Assembly (NCBI GenBank): GCA_001592805.2
Contig: CP051143.1
Coordinates: forward strand, 1,178,001 to 1,242,000
Length of the DNA: 64,000 nt
Direction of reading: 5' to 3'
DNA from: Peltaster fructicola
Lineage: Eukaryota > Ascomycota > Dothideomycetes
In this document: positions 31,099 through 42,072 of the stretch, one piece after another
How positions within the stretch are numbered: the stretch's first letter is position 1
Layout of the letters: each line of letters begins with the position of its first letter
The notes under the pieces: model-generated
The model's input: only the letters and a program-made list of their open reading frames with translations
Databases searched by the model: none
What the model was told of the DNA's origin: nothing
Made by a program: the position numbers and the translations under genes

Positions 31099-32693
31099 TC
31101 TGAAGAGATGGACGAGATTGTAGGAGGACAAGTTGGCTGATATGTATGTGAAGAGATGTCTGTTTGGTGCAGTTGTGATGTGCTGAGTGCACAACATAGG
31201 TCTCCATCTGGACCATCTTATATCTTACCATACTCACAGGATTCACATCCAGTGCTATGTTCAAGCCTGTCTTCAACATATGTCGAAAGGCTGTGCATGG
31301 GAAATCCTACAAGGACGCATTGGAAGTCTGCTCGTGCTTCAGAGCTAATCCAGATACATATTAGCGTTCCTCTATTGTTGTCTATCTTGGCCCCGAAATG
31401 GGTCGGAACCTATGATTTTAAACACTGCACACCTGGGAGCATCGACACATGGTAAGACTAGGACACTATTTTGAGGTTCGATGAGCAGTCACATGCGGCA
31501 ACCAGCATTTGAACGCCTCAGGACCAACGCAAGAGACGAAGGCCAGTCAAATGGCCTCCACGGTGACGGTCAAGAAGTCTCTGACACGCCCATAAAACCT
31601 CAATGTCATTTGCTCGGCTATGTCAAAGGGAAAGGTCAGCAACTTGATCGAAGAGCTTGGCTCGCAGTCATTGTTCACAAGCAACACAGGCATTACTCAT
31701 GCGATGGCAACAGTCTTGGCACAGCCTTGAAGGGGACACTGTGTATTGCGTTCCTGCATAAGCGCCCGCCAGAGTCATTAGGGTCCATAACCGCGACATT
31801 GTAAAGGACGTACGGCTGTGTATTCCTACCTGCACTGCACTAAATAGGCACTTGGCCATCTATCTGGTCAGAGCTTGTGCTGTGCTCGCAGTCACAACAG
31901 CAGCGATTACAGCTAAGCAACTCAATTGCATGATCATCATTGAGCAGTGGAGGTCACGCACTGGCGAAGAGTACGGCGGCGCCTGTGGTTGAAGGTCTAA
32001 CAGAATTCAGAACATGCATTGTGGACCGCTGAAGTCAACACTGCTGCTTGGATCTGTTGAGCAGGACACTCATGAGCATGTCCATGCTATTCCAGGGCCA
32101 TCAAACGTCAATGAAGTCTCTATCGATACCCAGCTTGCACACTCTTCCTTTGCGGCCCTACACCACCATTCAATGCTATCTCGACTGCAAGAGCGAACAG
32201 AAATGGCTTGAGGGCTTCTCACCAGCTCTTTCGCTGTTGCTGGCAGCACTGTGGCGTCAAGGGACGTGCATCAGCAGCACACCACTTGTGCTAGGTTTGC
32301 ATATCGATCAATCATACAGCTACACCACAAGTGATTTCGAAATCTGGCAACTGTGCCTTCACAATCATCAGCTGTCAGTATGACACAAGCAATTTCGCCC
32401 CAGTCGCGCGGTCGACCACATTGCTGCTATTAGCGGCATCAGTGGCCCCATATGATGAATATAGCTGGCATCTAATCATACCACTGAGTCGCCAAGCCAT
32501 GTATCCTTCAGCCAAGTGCTGGCGCAGGACATCTCGTAAGGATGCACAGAGACAGCAGATTGACATTCAAATGCAAGCGATGCTAGCTGATATTAAGGTG
32601 AGGGTCTGATACTTGCGACGCTTTCATCAACCACATTACTTCTCATCTTCCTGATTGTCAATCAAGCCACAACTTCAATCGATCAAGCACACC
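31099..32693. promoter_or_regulatory. Shared upstream region of the Cys-rich paralogue pair
   Basis: About 1.6 kb between divergent starts. Open stretches up to about 110 codons exist but overlap on both strands and have no domain. A third, decayed family copy was looked for through the CC-x13-C-x3-C pattern and not seen. The length is compatible with complex regulation. Confidence 0.4.
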
Positions 32694-33296
32694 ATGTCTT
32701 TCTCCACTTATGTGAGCCCGACCAAGGTTCCCAGTTCCGTCGTTGTGACCGGAACCGCTCTGCCAACACTAAGCTGCAGCGTCAACGGCGCTCGCGAGGG
32801 AGAGATACCAAATGCCATTGGTGTTGGCGACGTGAACAAAGACACATGGCCGACCATACTCCGCTGTTGTGGCGGAAAACCCATCACGATTTTTGAGCAA
32901 GAGAATGGCTGTAGGGCTTGGTGTACCTCCACGAGCGATACGCTGGACGATTTGGCGGCCTGCTTTCACGAACCTGACGGTGAAAATATCCCAGGAATCA
33001 CGGCTTATCGTTACAACGGCGTGCTCAGTGCCACCAAGCCGACTGGTAGCACATGGGTTCTACCTCCCTGGTCGTACTCATCAACAGCCACTTCAGCACC
33101 CACGACAACTACGAGCAATCCTTCGACAGCATCTACATCTGCCTCAGCCTCTGCCACTGCCTCTGTTTCTGCCTCAGCATCATCCTCAGCGACATCTGAC
33201 GGCATCAGAAGCACAAGACCGGATGGAATCGGTAAAGCTGGCATCTTTGTTGCAGCTGTCATGATCTCCAGTTTGACCATGGCGATATGGCTTTAA
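32694..33296 (+). CDS. Small cysteine-rich protein with hydrophobic tail (paralogue B)
   Basis: Single exon, 200 aa, starting MSFSTYVSPTKVPSSVVVTG. It shares with paralogue A the core TWP-x3-(K/R)CC-x13-C-x3-C-x12-C, the N-x-PGI motif, a long Ser/Thr/Ala linker (here an almost pure SASASATAS run), the RSTRPDGIGK element and a C-terminal hydrophobic segment (AGIFVAAVMISSLTMAIWL). Sequence identity outside these anchors is low, so the duplication is old. No convincing signal peptide is present. Function is unknown; a surface or membrane-anchored protein is inferred. Confidence 0.78.
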   Translation: MSFSTYVSPTKVPSSVVVTGTALPTLSCSVNGAREGEIPNAIGVGDVNKDTWPTILRCCGGKPITIFEQENGCRAWCTSTSDTLDDLAACFHEPDGENIPGITAYRYNGVLSATKPTGSTWVLPPWSYSSTATSAPTTTTSNPSTASTSASASATASVSASASSSATSDGIRSTRPDGIGKAGIFVAAVMISSLTMAIWL

Positions 33297-33483
33297 GTGA
33301 ATTCGGGACAAACACTGGCGTCCATAGCGGCCACATGACACACTGTAGACTAGTCTTACACTTGTATGATACAGAGACTTATCAGAGAGAGCGTAGTAGT
33401 GATTTGATGGTCGTATTGACCAGAACGAATGTCCGCAAGAACACGATCAGTGTTGTGCGTACAAGTGATTGTGTCGACCTCTC

Positions 33484-36400
33484 CTAGTTCAGACCAAGAA
33501 GCTTCTTGTTCTTCTTGATGGCTCGACGCAGTGCTCCTTCGCGTTCATCAACAGCACGTTTTGCATCGTGCAGCTGACGTTCAGCGATGTCGATCGATGG
33601 CACAGGCACATCTCGAGGAACAGCACCATGAGGCTGTGCCAATTCTGGCTGTGTCTGCTGCGCAGCACCTCTTCCAGCACTTGGTGGAGGTGTGGCAGGC
33701 GGCATGACGAACTCATTGATGTACTTGGTGACCTCATCAACGAGGAATGCACCCTTCTTCATGGCACTTCCATCCTGTACCATCTGCTCCATAACGTTTG
33801 CTCCTCGAGGTCCCTTCGAATCGAGTGCCTTCTTAAGCGCTTTCAGATCCATGACTGGGAAGCGAGTGTCGTTCTGAGGCTTGGTTGGTCTGAAGCGTAG
33901 CTCCTCAGGGAGACTCAGGATGTGTCTTTCCAGCTCGAGAAAGCGCTGTTCGAGATCCTCCGTCAAAGCGCGGAGTTGTGCACCACCGGGTGTGATCAAA
34001 GCACGACTCCAGATGCTGTCTTCTGGTCCTCCCCAGCCAAGAGCTGCAGCATAGCCCGAGAGAAGCTTATCGACATCATCCTTGCCGAGCTTGATGCCAA
34101 ACTCTGTGGTTCGCCAATTAGCATGACTGTCGATGTCCTTGGCAGGGATACTAGAAGCATTCTTAGTGCTGCTGACAGCAGGGACTCGGAACAGAGCTTC
34201 GAAAGACTTCGCAAACTCAGAATTAGTCCGCAGTTCCGTCAACAGCTGCGCAGTGGAGAGCGTTGGAGTGGCTGGCGGTGATAGCGGCTCGACCACACGA
34301 GGCGGCGGCGGCGGTGGTGGTGGAGGACTCGGTTCAGCCTTGACAGGCTCCGGTGAAGCTGGCCGACTGACAACAGGTGTTGATTCAACCACAGCCTCCA
34401 CGAGTTTCGGCTTTGGCTTCACCTCTTTTCCTTGCGAGTCTTCTTTCCTTCCTATGATCGCCTCTTGTGCAGGCTCTTCAGCACCGACAGTGGCAGCGCT
34501 CTCGACCTTAGACTCTTCGATTGCTTTCGCGCGCTCTTGACGCTCCTTCTTGAGCTGACTCTTTGTCTTCGTCCGCACTGGTGCCGACCCGACTTTGCTG
34601 ATCAGTGGTGGAGGAGAATTTGCTCGAGATTGTGTTGTCGAAGTTACCGAGATATTGTCAGAGATTGAGATGTGCTCACTGGTAGGTGTGCCTGGCACGT
34701 TCATCGACGCTATGCTAGGTTGGCGTGACGGGAGTTTCCTCGAGATCGGTTTTGGCAACACCGCGACTGGAACAGGCGGTGGCGTCTCTGCCTTGGGAGT
34801 TTGTACCAGCCGGATAGTTCTTGGAGCTGGTTTGCTCGAGGGAGATGGCGCAGCTACCGGACTGTCAGAAACGGATGATGCGGCAGCGGTCTGAGATGCA
34901 ATGCGTTTAGCCATACTCTGCACTTCTGTGTCTGTCGTTGAGCTTGTGCTAGCCGCAGTTGCTTCTGGTTGCTGTTTGACAGCAGCAGTGATATCGAGTT
35001 TGCCTGGGTGCTTTCGTTTAGTATCTCTAGCGTCGACAGGTGGGCTCGCCGCAACAGCTGCTGCAGATGCCTTGTGGGCAGCAGGCTCTTCGGGCTTGGC
35101 TTTGGTATTAACCGGTGACTGTGGTGTGGTAATGTCTGTCGTTCGACCCTTGAGCTTCTCACCAGCAGCAGTGAGTACATCTCGAACAAGATTCTCACCA
35201 ATCTGATCGCCAACGGCACGGCCTTTGCCCTTTTTGGTTGGGGTTTCATGTGCTTCGACTGTAGGCTTGGGCGATACAGGACGTGAGACTAACCTGGCTG
35301 GTGTGCCTGGCTGCGAGCCGATCTTGGTTGGCGTAGCCACACGCAGTGGCAGAGCTGGTACAATCTGAGTGCTGGCCACACGGCGTAAGCTTGCTCGGCT
35401 TGACGGTCTACTTCCAATTGGCTCCAGAATTGGTAGTCCACTGGGCTTTGATAGCACAGTCATATCTTTGTCGTTGTCGATTGCATGAGCTAGACCTGGC
35501 GGCACTGTTGGTGTGCCTCGCCGACTGGAGAACTCAAGCCCTGGTGGAAGTGCAGGGGTTGATCGACGAGATTGCAGACCAGGAGCGATCGAGGAGATGC
35601 TGGGTTGTCGGAGAGGTCCGAGAGGTGGGAATTCCTCGTCGGTCACTAGGAAGAGAAGTCAGCATTGATCCTTGAGAGGGATAAGATGGTAGAGGCAAGC
35701 AAGCAAGCAGCACAACAGCAGATAGAGTCGTCTCTTCTCCAAAGCAACTTTCAGGGCGCATCTCGTCACAGAACATGGTGCAATACGTGAAGCAATACTG
35801 GAAAGCAGCCAGTGGCCGTGAGCAGAGCAGATTATTCTTGTCTCAAACTATCATCAGCCCACTAGCTACTAGTCAGTAGAGCTTATATACGTACAATGCA
35901 GTGAGACACCATGTTCTGTGACGAGATGCTGTCGAGGGAGGTCCTTGATCAGGCAGTGCTGTCGAGAACATTACCCTGAAAGTCCAGATACACTGATTGG
36001 CAGAACAGCGTGTCTGGAATGCTATATATATGGAGAAAGACCCAAGGCCGAGCTCATGCGAGGCTGCATCAGAGCCAACACTTGGCAATGATGTGGTCTC
36101 GCAAGGAAGGCCATCCGTAACACCGTGCGAAGAAGAGTCCAGGAAAGGACTGCTTCGAAAGGAGTGTCATTGCTGCATGAAAAATGTTGTGTAGAGCTTA
36201 ACTCCATCTGCTGTTGTAGCCGTTGCTGTTGTGCATGACTGGGTTGTAAAGATTGCCAACATTAGACTGAGGACTGAATGCACTGCCGAGGCTTTGTTGT
36301 AGCCTTGCCTGAAGCATATGGTTGTCAAGACCGGAGCCCATTGAGATAGAGACTCCAGATCCGTCCATATTGCCAGAGGACGAGGATGCGTTGCCATGTC

Positions 36401-38516
36401 GGTGCTTTTTGCCCTTCTTCTTGCGCTGCTTCTCGCTGTCACCGCCATAAGATGGATGGCTTGAGGTATACGAGCCCGTAGACGAGCCCGCATAGCCTGC
36501 GCTACCAGAGCCATATACTGGAGTGCCAGAAGTAGCAGAATAGGGAAAGGGTAACTCACGTTTAGCTGCGCCGTCTGCGCCACGATTTCGCATAAGATCG
36601 CGCATCATTTCCTCATTCTGATTCCTGGTACTGCTCGCACTAGATGTACCGTAAGGCAGTCCGCCAGTAGTGAATCCGTGTCCTTGACCGAACGTCATGC
36701 CACCACTGACAGGCGGTGTGCCAGTAGTCTTCAAACCAGGTGGTGGTCCCTGGACGTTCGATGTGAAGAAATTAGAGCCTTGCTGTTGGAATGATCCAGT
36801 AGGCGGCATCATCGCCGACTGTTGATTCAGTAGTTTGGGATTGGCGACTGGCTTGACTGCTGCCGATGCTGATGCAGTGTCGTTGGCGAATGAGAATCGA
36901 GATACGTTCCGCTGATGGCCGGGTGGTTGCGATGCACCACCTGCATTGGCTGAACTGAAGCCAGCTTGCGCACTTCCGGATCTGAGATTCTGCAACAGGA
37001 ACTGCTGATGTTGTTGTGGAGTCATGCCACGGTCGGTGAGTCCACTTGAGCTTGTGACATCGCCGAAAGCGAAGCGTTGATCAAGTTGCCCGTCGCCACC
37101 AGACTGTAGCGAGCCTAAATCTTGTCGTTCTTCCGGCTCACCTCCAAGCTGCATACTACCACTCATCTCGGGCGTGATCTCAGCATGGTCGCCATCTGAA
37201 GCGGCGCGGAGTGCTTGCTCTTCGATTTCGACTCGTCGTGCGTCTTCCTCATGTTCTTTGCGAAGTCGACGCCGACTACCGCCATTAGGATCGAAAAGTG
37301 CTGGATAGTTCTCAATGAGTTCGCGTTCAGCTTCTGTGACTGACTGTGGATTCCAGACGAAACACAAGCCTGTAGGATCAAAGTTCTTGACGAATTCGTG
37401 CAGTGCATTCACTCGTGGCTTTTGTGGGCGAGGCGGTTGTGCAACTGGCTCAGTGGTAGCCTTGGCGGATCGAACAGGTTCCTGCACTGGGATGGCAGTC
37501 TGCTGCGCAGGACTTGCTTCAGAAGCATGCGCTGGTCGAGATTCAGTTCGTGTTGGCTGAGCCGGCTTTGAAGCCCAACTTGCGGTCGAAGGTAGTGCAG
37601 GTCGATCCGATGAAGGGCTGCTTGGCTGATCGCTAGGTTGTCGTGTCATAGGTTGTGCTGCGGACACTGGCTGTTGAGACTGCGGTGGAGGTGGTTTGGA
37701 GTCGCCTTGTTGAGACGAGCCAGCATTGAGCGCTGAGAGATCTGCTCGAGAATAGCTGTCCTTTGCCTCACCAGGCTCGTGCAGGAACATGCAATTGCGA
37801 TTCATGCATGTGTCGCCTCTGAGATATGCTGAGCAGTACTTTGTGGTGCCAAATTGTGCGCGCAATGTCCTATCATCGCTCACAAATCCGTCAACTGCAG
37901 CAATGCAGGATGCAGCATCGTCTTTCCGCTCGTACGTGACGTACACACCCACTGAGTCGTGTTTGTCTCGTGCTTTGCTGACAACAATCTTGATGATCTT
38001 GCCATAGCGACCAAAGTACTTCTCACCACGAAGTGTCTGCAGCAGCTCATCCTCTTGCATTTTGGGTGCAATACCAGTCACATAGACAAGGTTTTTTTGA
38101 ACCACACGCAAGCCAGCGAGATGCTTTCTGCTGAGACTGTCGGCTTCTGCTTTTTGCTTCTCCTTCTGTAGGGCAGCTTGTGTCTTCTTTTGCTTTTGCG
38201 CTTGACGAGCTTTGTATGCGGCAGTCTCTTCAGGCGTGATGAGCTTGTACTCAATCTGTTTGTCATCGTAGGGTCGTCTGCAAGCCGGACAGAGGCCGTT
38301 CATGTTGTTCTTGATGCTGTTGTAGCAGAACTGACAGATCTGATAGCCGCAGGGACATGGTTTGAAGCCCTTGTCCGTCAGGTCGAAGTCTTCGATGCAT
38401 AGGGGACATCTGTAGTCATGGTCAGCACATCACTGAGCTAAAACCTTTTGCAGCTATACACACGTTTCTTCTTCTTCGTCCGCGTCTATGTATTGATCGT
38501 GCGCCGTCTTCGACAT
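33484..38516 (-). CDS. NOT4: CCR4-NOT E3 ubiquitin ligase subunit NOT4 (long filamentous-fungal form)
   Basis: NOT4 is the RING ubiquitin ligase of the CCR4-NOT complex, acting in mRNA decay and translation quality control. Three exons: 38516-38464, 38409-36203 and 35645-33484, giving about 1,473 aa. The RING runs across the first junction (ETCPLCIEDFDLTDKGFKPC .. CGYQICQFCY .. GLCPACRRPYDD). An RRM follows (NLVYVTGIAPKM), then a CCCH finger (CSAYLRGDTCMNRNCMFLH). A long disordered region leads to the last exon, which has FPPLG near its start and a helical C-terminus (WRTTEFGIKLGKDDVDKLLS). The 557-nt second intron is unusual, but phase (TGG A|TG ACC), a TGCTGAC branch and a pyrimidine-rich TAG acceptor all fit. 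The last exon has no own ATG at its start, which argues against two genes. Confidence 0.87.
35758..35929. repeat. Perfect 23-bp inverted repeat inside the large NOT4 intron
   Basis: Positions 35758-35780 (gcatctcgtcacagaacatg and three more bases) are the exact reverse complement of 35907-35929. The arms are 126 bp apart, so the transcript can form a long stem. No target-site duplication or wider terminal repeat is visible outside the arms, so a MITE is not proven. Confidence 0.85.
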
Positions 38517-39012
38517 GGTGTGTGATGAGGTGTGAGGAAGGCTGCAAGGCAAACCTGAACACGCCGCGACGGAGACTGCGTTGAGTGATGGGCGCCAGGG
38601 TGGTCGATTGTATTAATGCTTAAGGTGGATTACAACGTCGTAAGGGGTGGGAGAAAAGAGCAAATGAACGCTTGTCGCTGATGCTTGATGAGCTCGCATA
38701 GGTGAAGGAAGGTGATCTCGCTCCTGGTTCACAACGCGCAGAGCGGGCTGTCCCGTTGAGCACAGACCTACGCCACACTTGGCGGGCACGTGATGTGTAA
38801 TATGAGTACACAGTGTGAACTGGGCTACTTGTGAAACATCTATACAGCTAAATCTCGGTAACGGCGAAGGGCGCCGTCAGCGCATCGATCGTTTGACTCT
38901 ATCTCGAAGCATACTCACGTGCAAGACGATTCTCGTGAACGTCCCAGCCTTTGAAGTGGCTATGAACAAGAACTGGGTATAGACAAGAAGGAGAAGCATG
39001 CCAGCCCTTCTT
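38517..39012. other. Intergenic, NOT4 promoter and Bye1 3' region
   Basis: About 500 bp between two genes on the minus strand. No gene or clear motif was recognised. Confidence 0.45.
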
Positions 39013-41418
39013 TCATGAGGATGCCATATCAAGCTTCCCGAGGAACGCAGCAAAGTCAGTGCGTGCAGAAAGATCCTCTTCAAAAATCCTCCTCATGTTG
39101 ACTATCATGTCTCTTGTCACTCCTTCCGCTTCCAGTACACGGTATGCTGTCTCGCAATATACCAGGTCGCCTAGAATCTCATATGCCCATTGACGAACTT
39201 CCTGTGTCATCGGCGGTAAAGGTCGCTGATCTTGTACAGGTGGTTGATATGGCTGAGGTGCAGAGTATCCTTGATGATACTGGGTAGTGCCATTGGAGGG
39301 CATCTGGGGGAATTGTGATGTGGTAGCACTCATTGGCGTTGATGGTGGGCCTTGTGCTGGCTGTATCTGTGCCGGAAGATGGCCATTGAAGACATCTTGA
39401 TGCTGAGCTGACGCAGTGTCCTTTGGAGGTGCCTCGACCGGCGCTCTTGACACAACAAAAGTAGCGAGCAGCAACTTCTCCTCGGCAGGCTGCTTGATGG
39501 TGCAGTGCTCAAGCATTTCGATATGGCGTGGAAGCTTGTCGTTTACATCGACAGGGATGATATAGAGATCTTTGACCAGAAGCGCAGGCTTGTCCTTGTT
39601 GACCACGGCATATCGGCCTCTGGACTTGAAGTATGCGAAAACCTTGTCGAATGCATCTGCGTCGTCGAACGGCGTCAATGCAAGTACGCTCACATCGGAA
39701 GTCTTGCTCCACTGCAGTCCACAGAGATACTCCTCAGCCTTGTCAATCTGCAGTCGACCATCGATATTGAGCTTGTCTGCCAGCAGACTTCTCCAGGGCA
39801 CTGTTCGCGATACATCACGACCTGCAATCCAGCGTGCATTGACAGTTGGTTCGTGGTCGCCGGTGGTAGCGACGATCTTGCCGCGCCAGACAATGTCGTT
39901 TGGCAAGGCCCTAGAAAGGTCATCATCGTCATCTGCAAGAAGACGGTCTACATCAGCGTCGACCTTGATGCCGTCATTTTGTTGTAGACTGCGACTACGG
40001 ACAGGCGTTTGTGATGGCCGAGCAGGCGTGGTACCGGTCTTCGCCCAGATGCCTTTCATGTCGAATGTTTCCTTCGAGGCAGGACGTCCATCTGTGCCCT
40101 CGACTGGTGAGCCAGCTGTGTTCACCGGACTACCAGCCATGTCAGCCTCTGTCACACTGTGCCGCACAGGCCGAGCAATTGGTGCAGAGCTGCTAGCTGC
40201 TGCCTCAGCTTCCACGATCTCATCGCCCTTGTGGGTACGTCGATATCGCGGACCGTCGTCGCGTTGGTCTATGACAGTCTGGCGATCGCTCTCAGCCTTC
40301 ATCTCTGCTCGTTCCTTTTGCAGCTCCTCGCTGGCCATGTCAGAGGAAGACATCGTAGAAAGCTCATCTGCAGTCAGGTGTCCAGCTAAGAGCTCCTGGA
40401 TCAGTGTCTTGTTCTTCTTGAGATTCGCGTTGAGGGTGCGGAACTGTGGGATATAACCTGCACCTGCCGGTCCTCCATGGTTGATGTGCAGAGCGTACTC
40501 AATACGAAGAGCATGGTGCTCACCAAGCCCTTGAGCGGATTCATTCTTTGCAAGCTTGTATGTCTTCGATGTCACACGCTCCTTGATGTCATCGGCGAGT
40601 AAAGTGCTGAGAGCTTTCGCAATCTTCTGACGATCACTAGGTAGTTTGTCAAGTGGTACAAGAGCAGTGTCCGGATCTTGTGCAACACTCTCTGACTTGC
40701 GTCTCTTGTCCTGGCGTCCTGGTCGTATTGGCTTCTCTTCCTCAGCTTCCTCAGCTTCTTCAGTTTCTTCCTTGACGCTCCTCTTGCGCTTGCCAGATTC
40801 TTTCGACTCTGCTGGAGTTTCTTCCTTCACATCGACTTCATCTGCAGATTTGAGCTCCCTCTTGAGCCACGCTGGCTTATCAGTGCCGCCCTTCGACTTG
40901 CGGCCTTTGCCCTTCTTCTTGTCGTTGTTGAATAGCTTGTTCCTTAGCTCCCAAATCTTCTCGCCTTGTGCTAGTGCTTCAAGTGTCTCTCCATGCTCTT
41001 CTGGTCGGCATTGCTCACAGAAGTAATGTTCGCCAACCTCATCCTCATCATCAGGCATGCCCATGCATACATTATGCTGCCACGCTGAACAAGCATCGCA
41101 ACCTATGAATGCGCGCTTGTCCGAGGGATCTTCGTTGCCGCATATGCATCGAATGACCTCCTCAGCATCGTCTTCTGCGTCAGATTGTGTCTCGGTCGCT
41201 GCGGCCTTCTTGCCCTTCTTGTTCGGCTTCTTTTCTGGCTTAGGCCCTGGTCCTGGCGAATTTGAGCTGTGCTTGTTGTGTTGGCCTTTAGTGGCTCGCC
41301 CTGAGCGTCTTGGTTCGTCTCCTGGAACATGATCAGCAGGTCGTCCATAACAGAACCCACAGTATTGCATTGAGCTGCAGCACTGGCGCATAGCACGGAG
41401 GAGTGGCTCACCTGACAT
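39013..41418 (-). CDS. BYE1: Transcription factor Bye1 (PHD, TFIIS-like and SPOC domains)
   Basis: Bye1 binds RNA polymerase II and H3K4me3 nucleosomes. A tiny first exon (41418-41412) joins exon 41321-39013 over a 90-nt intron with GTGAGC, CTGATC and TTCCAG, giving about 771 aa starting MSGDEPRRSGRATKG. Because the intron is divisible by three, retention gives 801 aa. Domains in order: PHD finger (IRCICGNEDPSDKRAFIGCD .. CSAWQHNVCMG .. HYFCEQC), basic/acidic linker, TFIIS central domain (SDRQKIAKALSTLLADDIKE), and SPOC domain (DIVWRGKIVATTGDHEPTVN to LLLATFVVSRAP). A Gln/Pro-rich tail follows. The combination is diagnostic for Bye1. It shares a promoter region with the ZNF830-like gene. Confidence 0.93.
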   Translation of the reverse strand: MSGEPLLRAMRQCCSSMQYCGFCYGRPADHVPGDEPRRSGRATKGQHNKHSSNSPGPGPKPEKKPNKKGKKAAATETQSDAEDDAEEVIRCICGNEDPSDKRAFIGCDACSAWQHNVCMGMPDDEDEVGEHYFCEQCRPEEHGETLEALAQGEKIWELRNKLFNNDKKKGKGRKSKGGTDKPAWLKRELKSADEVDVKEETPAESKESGKRKRSVKEETEEAEEAEEEKPIRPGRQDKRRKSESVAQDPDTALVPLDKLPSDRQKIAKALSTLLADDIKERVTSKTYKLAKNESAQGLGEHHALRIEYALHINHGGPAGAGYIPQFRTLNANLKKNKTLIQELLAGHLTADELSTMSSSDMASEELQKERAEMKAESDRQTVIDQRDDGPRYRRTHKGDEIVEAEAAASSSAPIARPVRHSVTEADMAGSPVNTAGSPVEGTDGRPASKETFDMKGIWAKTGTTPARPSQTPVRSRSLQQNDGIKVDADVDRLLADDDDDLSRALPNDIVWRGKIVATTGDHEPTVNARWIAGRDVSRTVPWRSLLADKLNIDGRLQIDKAEEYLCGLQWSKTSDVSVLALTPFDDADAFDKVFAYFKSRGRYAVVNKDKPALLVKDLYIIPVDVNDKLPRHIEMLEHCTIKQPAEEKLLLATFVVSRAPVEAPPKDTASAQHQDVFNGHLPAQIQPAQGPPSTPMSATTSQFPQMPSNGTTQYHQGYSAPQPYQPPVQDQRPLPPMTQEVRQWAYEILGDLVYCETAYRVLEAEGVTRDMIVNMRRIFEEDLSARTDFAAFLGKLDMASS

Positions 41419-42072
41419 GATGTGGAGTAGCGTATGCAGAGGTCAAATGCCGTAGTCGATTGGAGTGTAGGACAGCTTGATCAAGGTATTGTCGTCAACA
41501 CATCACAGAGTAGATATGACACTGCAAGCGCTCGACAGTATCGTCGCGTCACGCAACGACAAAGACAACAAGGAATGAATATAATCTGTGATATGCCACC
41601 TCTCGCACTCAAGTGTATTGTCTTCCTCGGAGCTGGTACCGTGTGCAACCCTATCGCCGCGACAACCGCTCTAGCTGTGGCAAATGGAATTGCAAGATGT
41701 CGCGCTTCGTCCTCGCGCGAAAGACGATGGCCGTAAGGTCGAAGTAGTCACGAGAAGACAGTATCGCGTAGTGTGGTCGCAAGTTGTTCGCACGCTCGAT
41801 CGGATGAGGAGATGCTGGATCTACTCGTCGAGGCGACCGTGTTGGTCTTGGTCGCAATTTTGAATAGTATGACAGAAAGAAGGTTGTAAGAAGGAGCAAG
41901 TCGAGAAGCTCAGTCGCTTGTTGACAGTTTCTGAGGTGGAGAATCGATGTACCGGAAGCTTGGCTAGCGCTAGCGACGCGTGCAACGAGTCATGTGATTA
42001 TGTCATCTTTCGATGTTTGAGTCGCATTTGATGTCACCTTGTGTCTCGCATGTTGCGAATTGCATTGCGATA
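41419..42072. promoter_or_regulatory. Divergent promoter region of Bye1 and ZNF830-like gene
   Basis: About 650 bp without a convincing gene. Both flanking products act in mRNA synthesis or processing, so co-regulation from a shared region is possible but unproven. Confidence 0.4.

Noticed and set aside
33484-35646. Separate gene for the FPPLG-containing 720-residue frame
   Set aside because: It has no ATG at its 5' end, begins exactly at a TTCTCTTCCTAG acceptor with a TGCTGAC branch, and its phase matches the GTTAAG donor at the end of the NOT4 RING/RRM exon.
35758-35929. MITE with terminal inverted repeats
   Set aside because: The arms are perfect, but no target-site duplication is visible and no second copy occurs in the window; kept only as an inverted repeat.
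39572-40456. 294-codon frame antisense to Bye1
   Set aside because: It lies fully inside a domain-rich exon on the other strand and has no features of its own.
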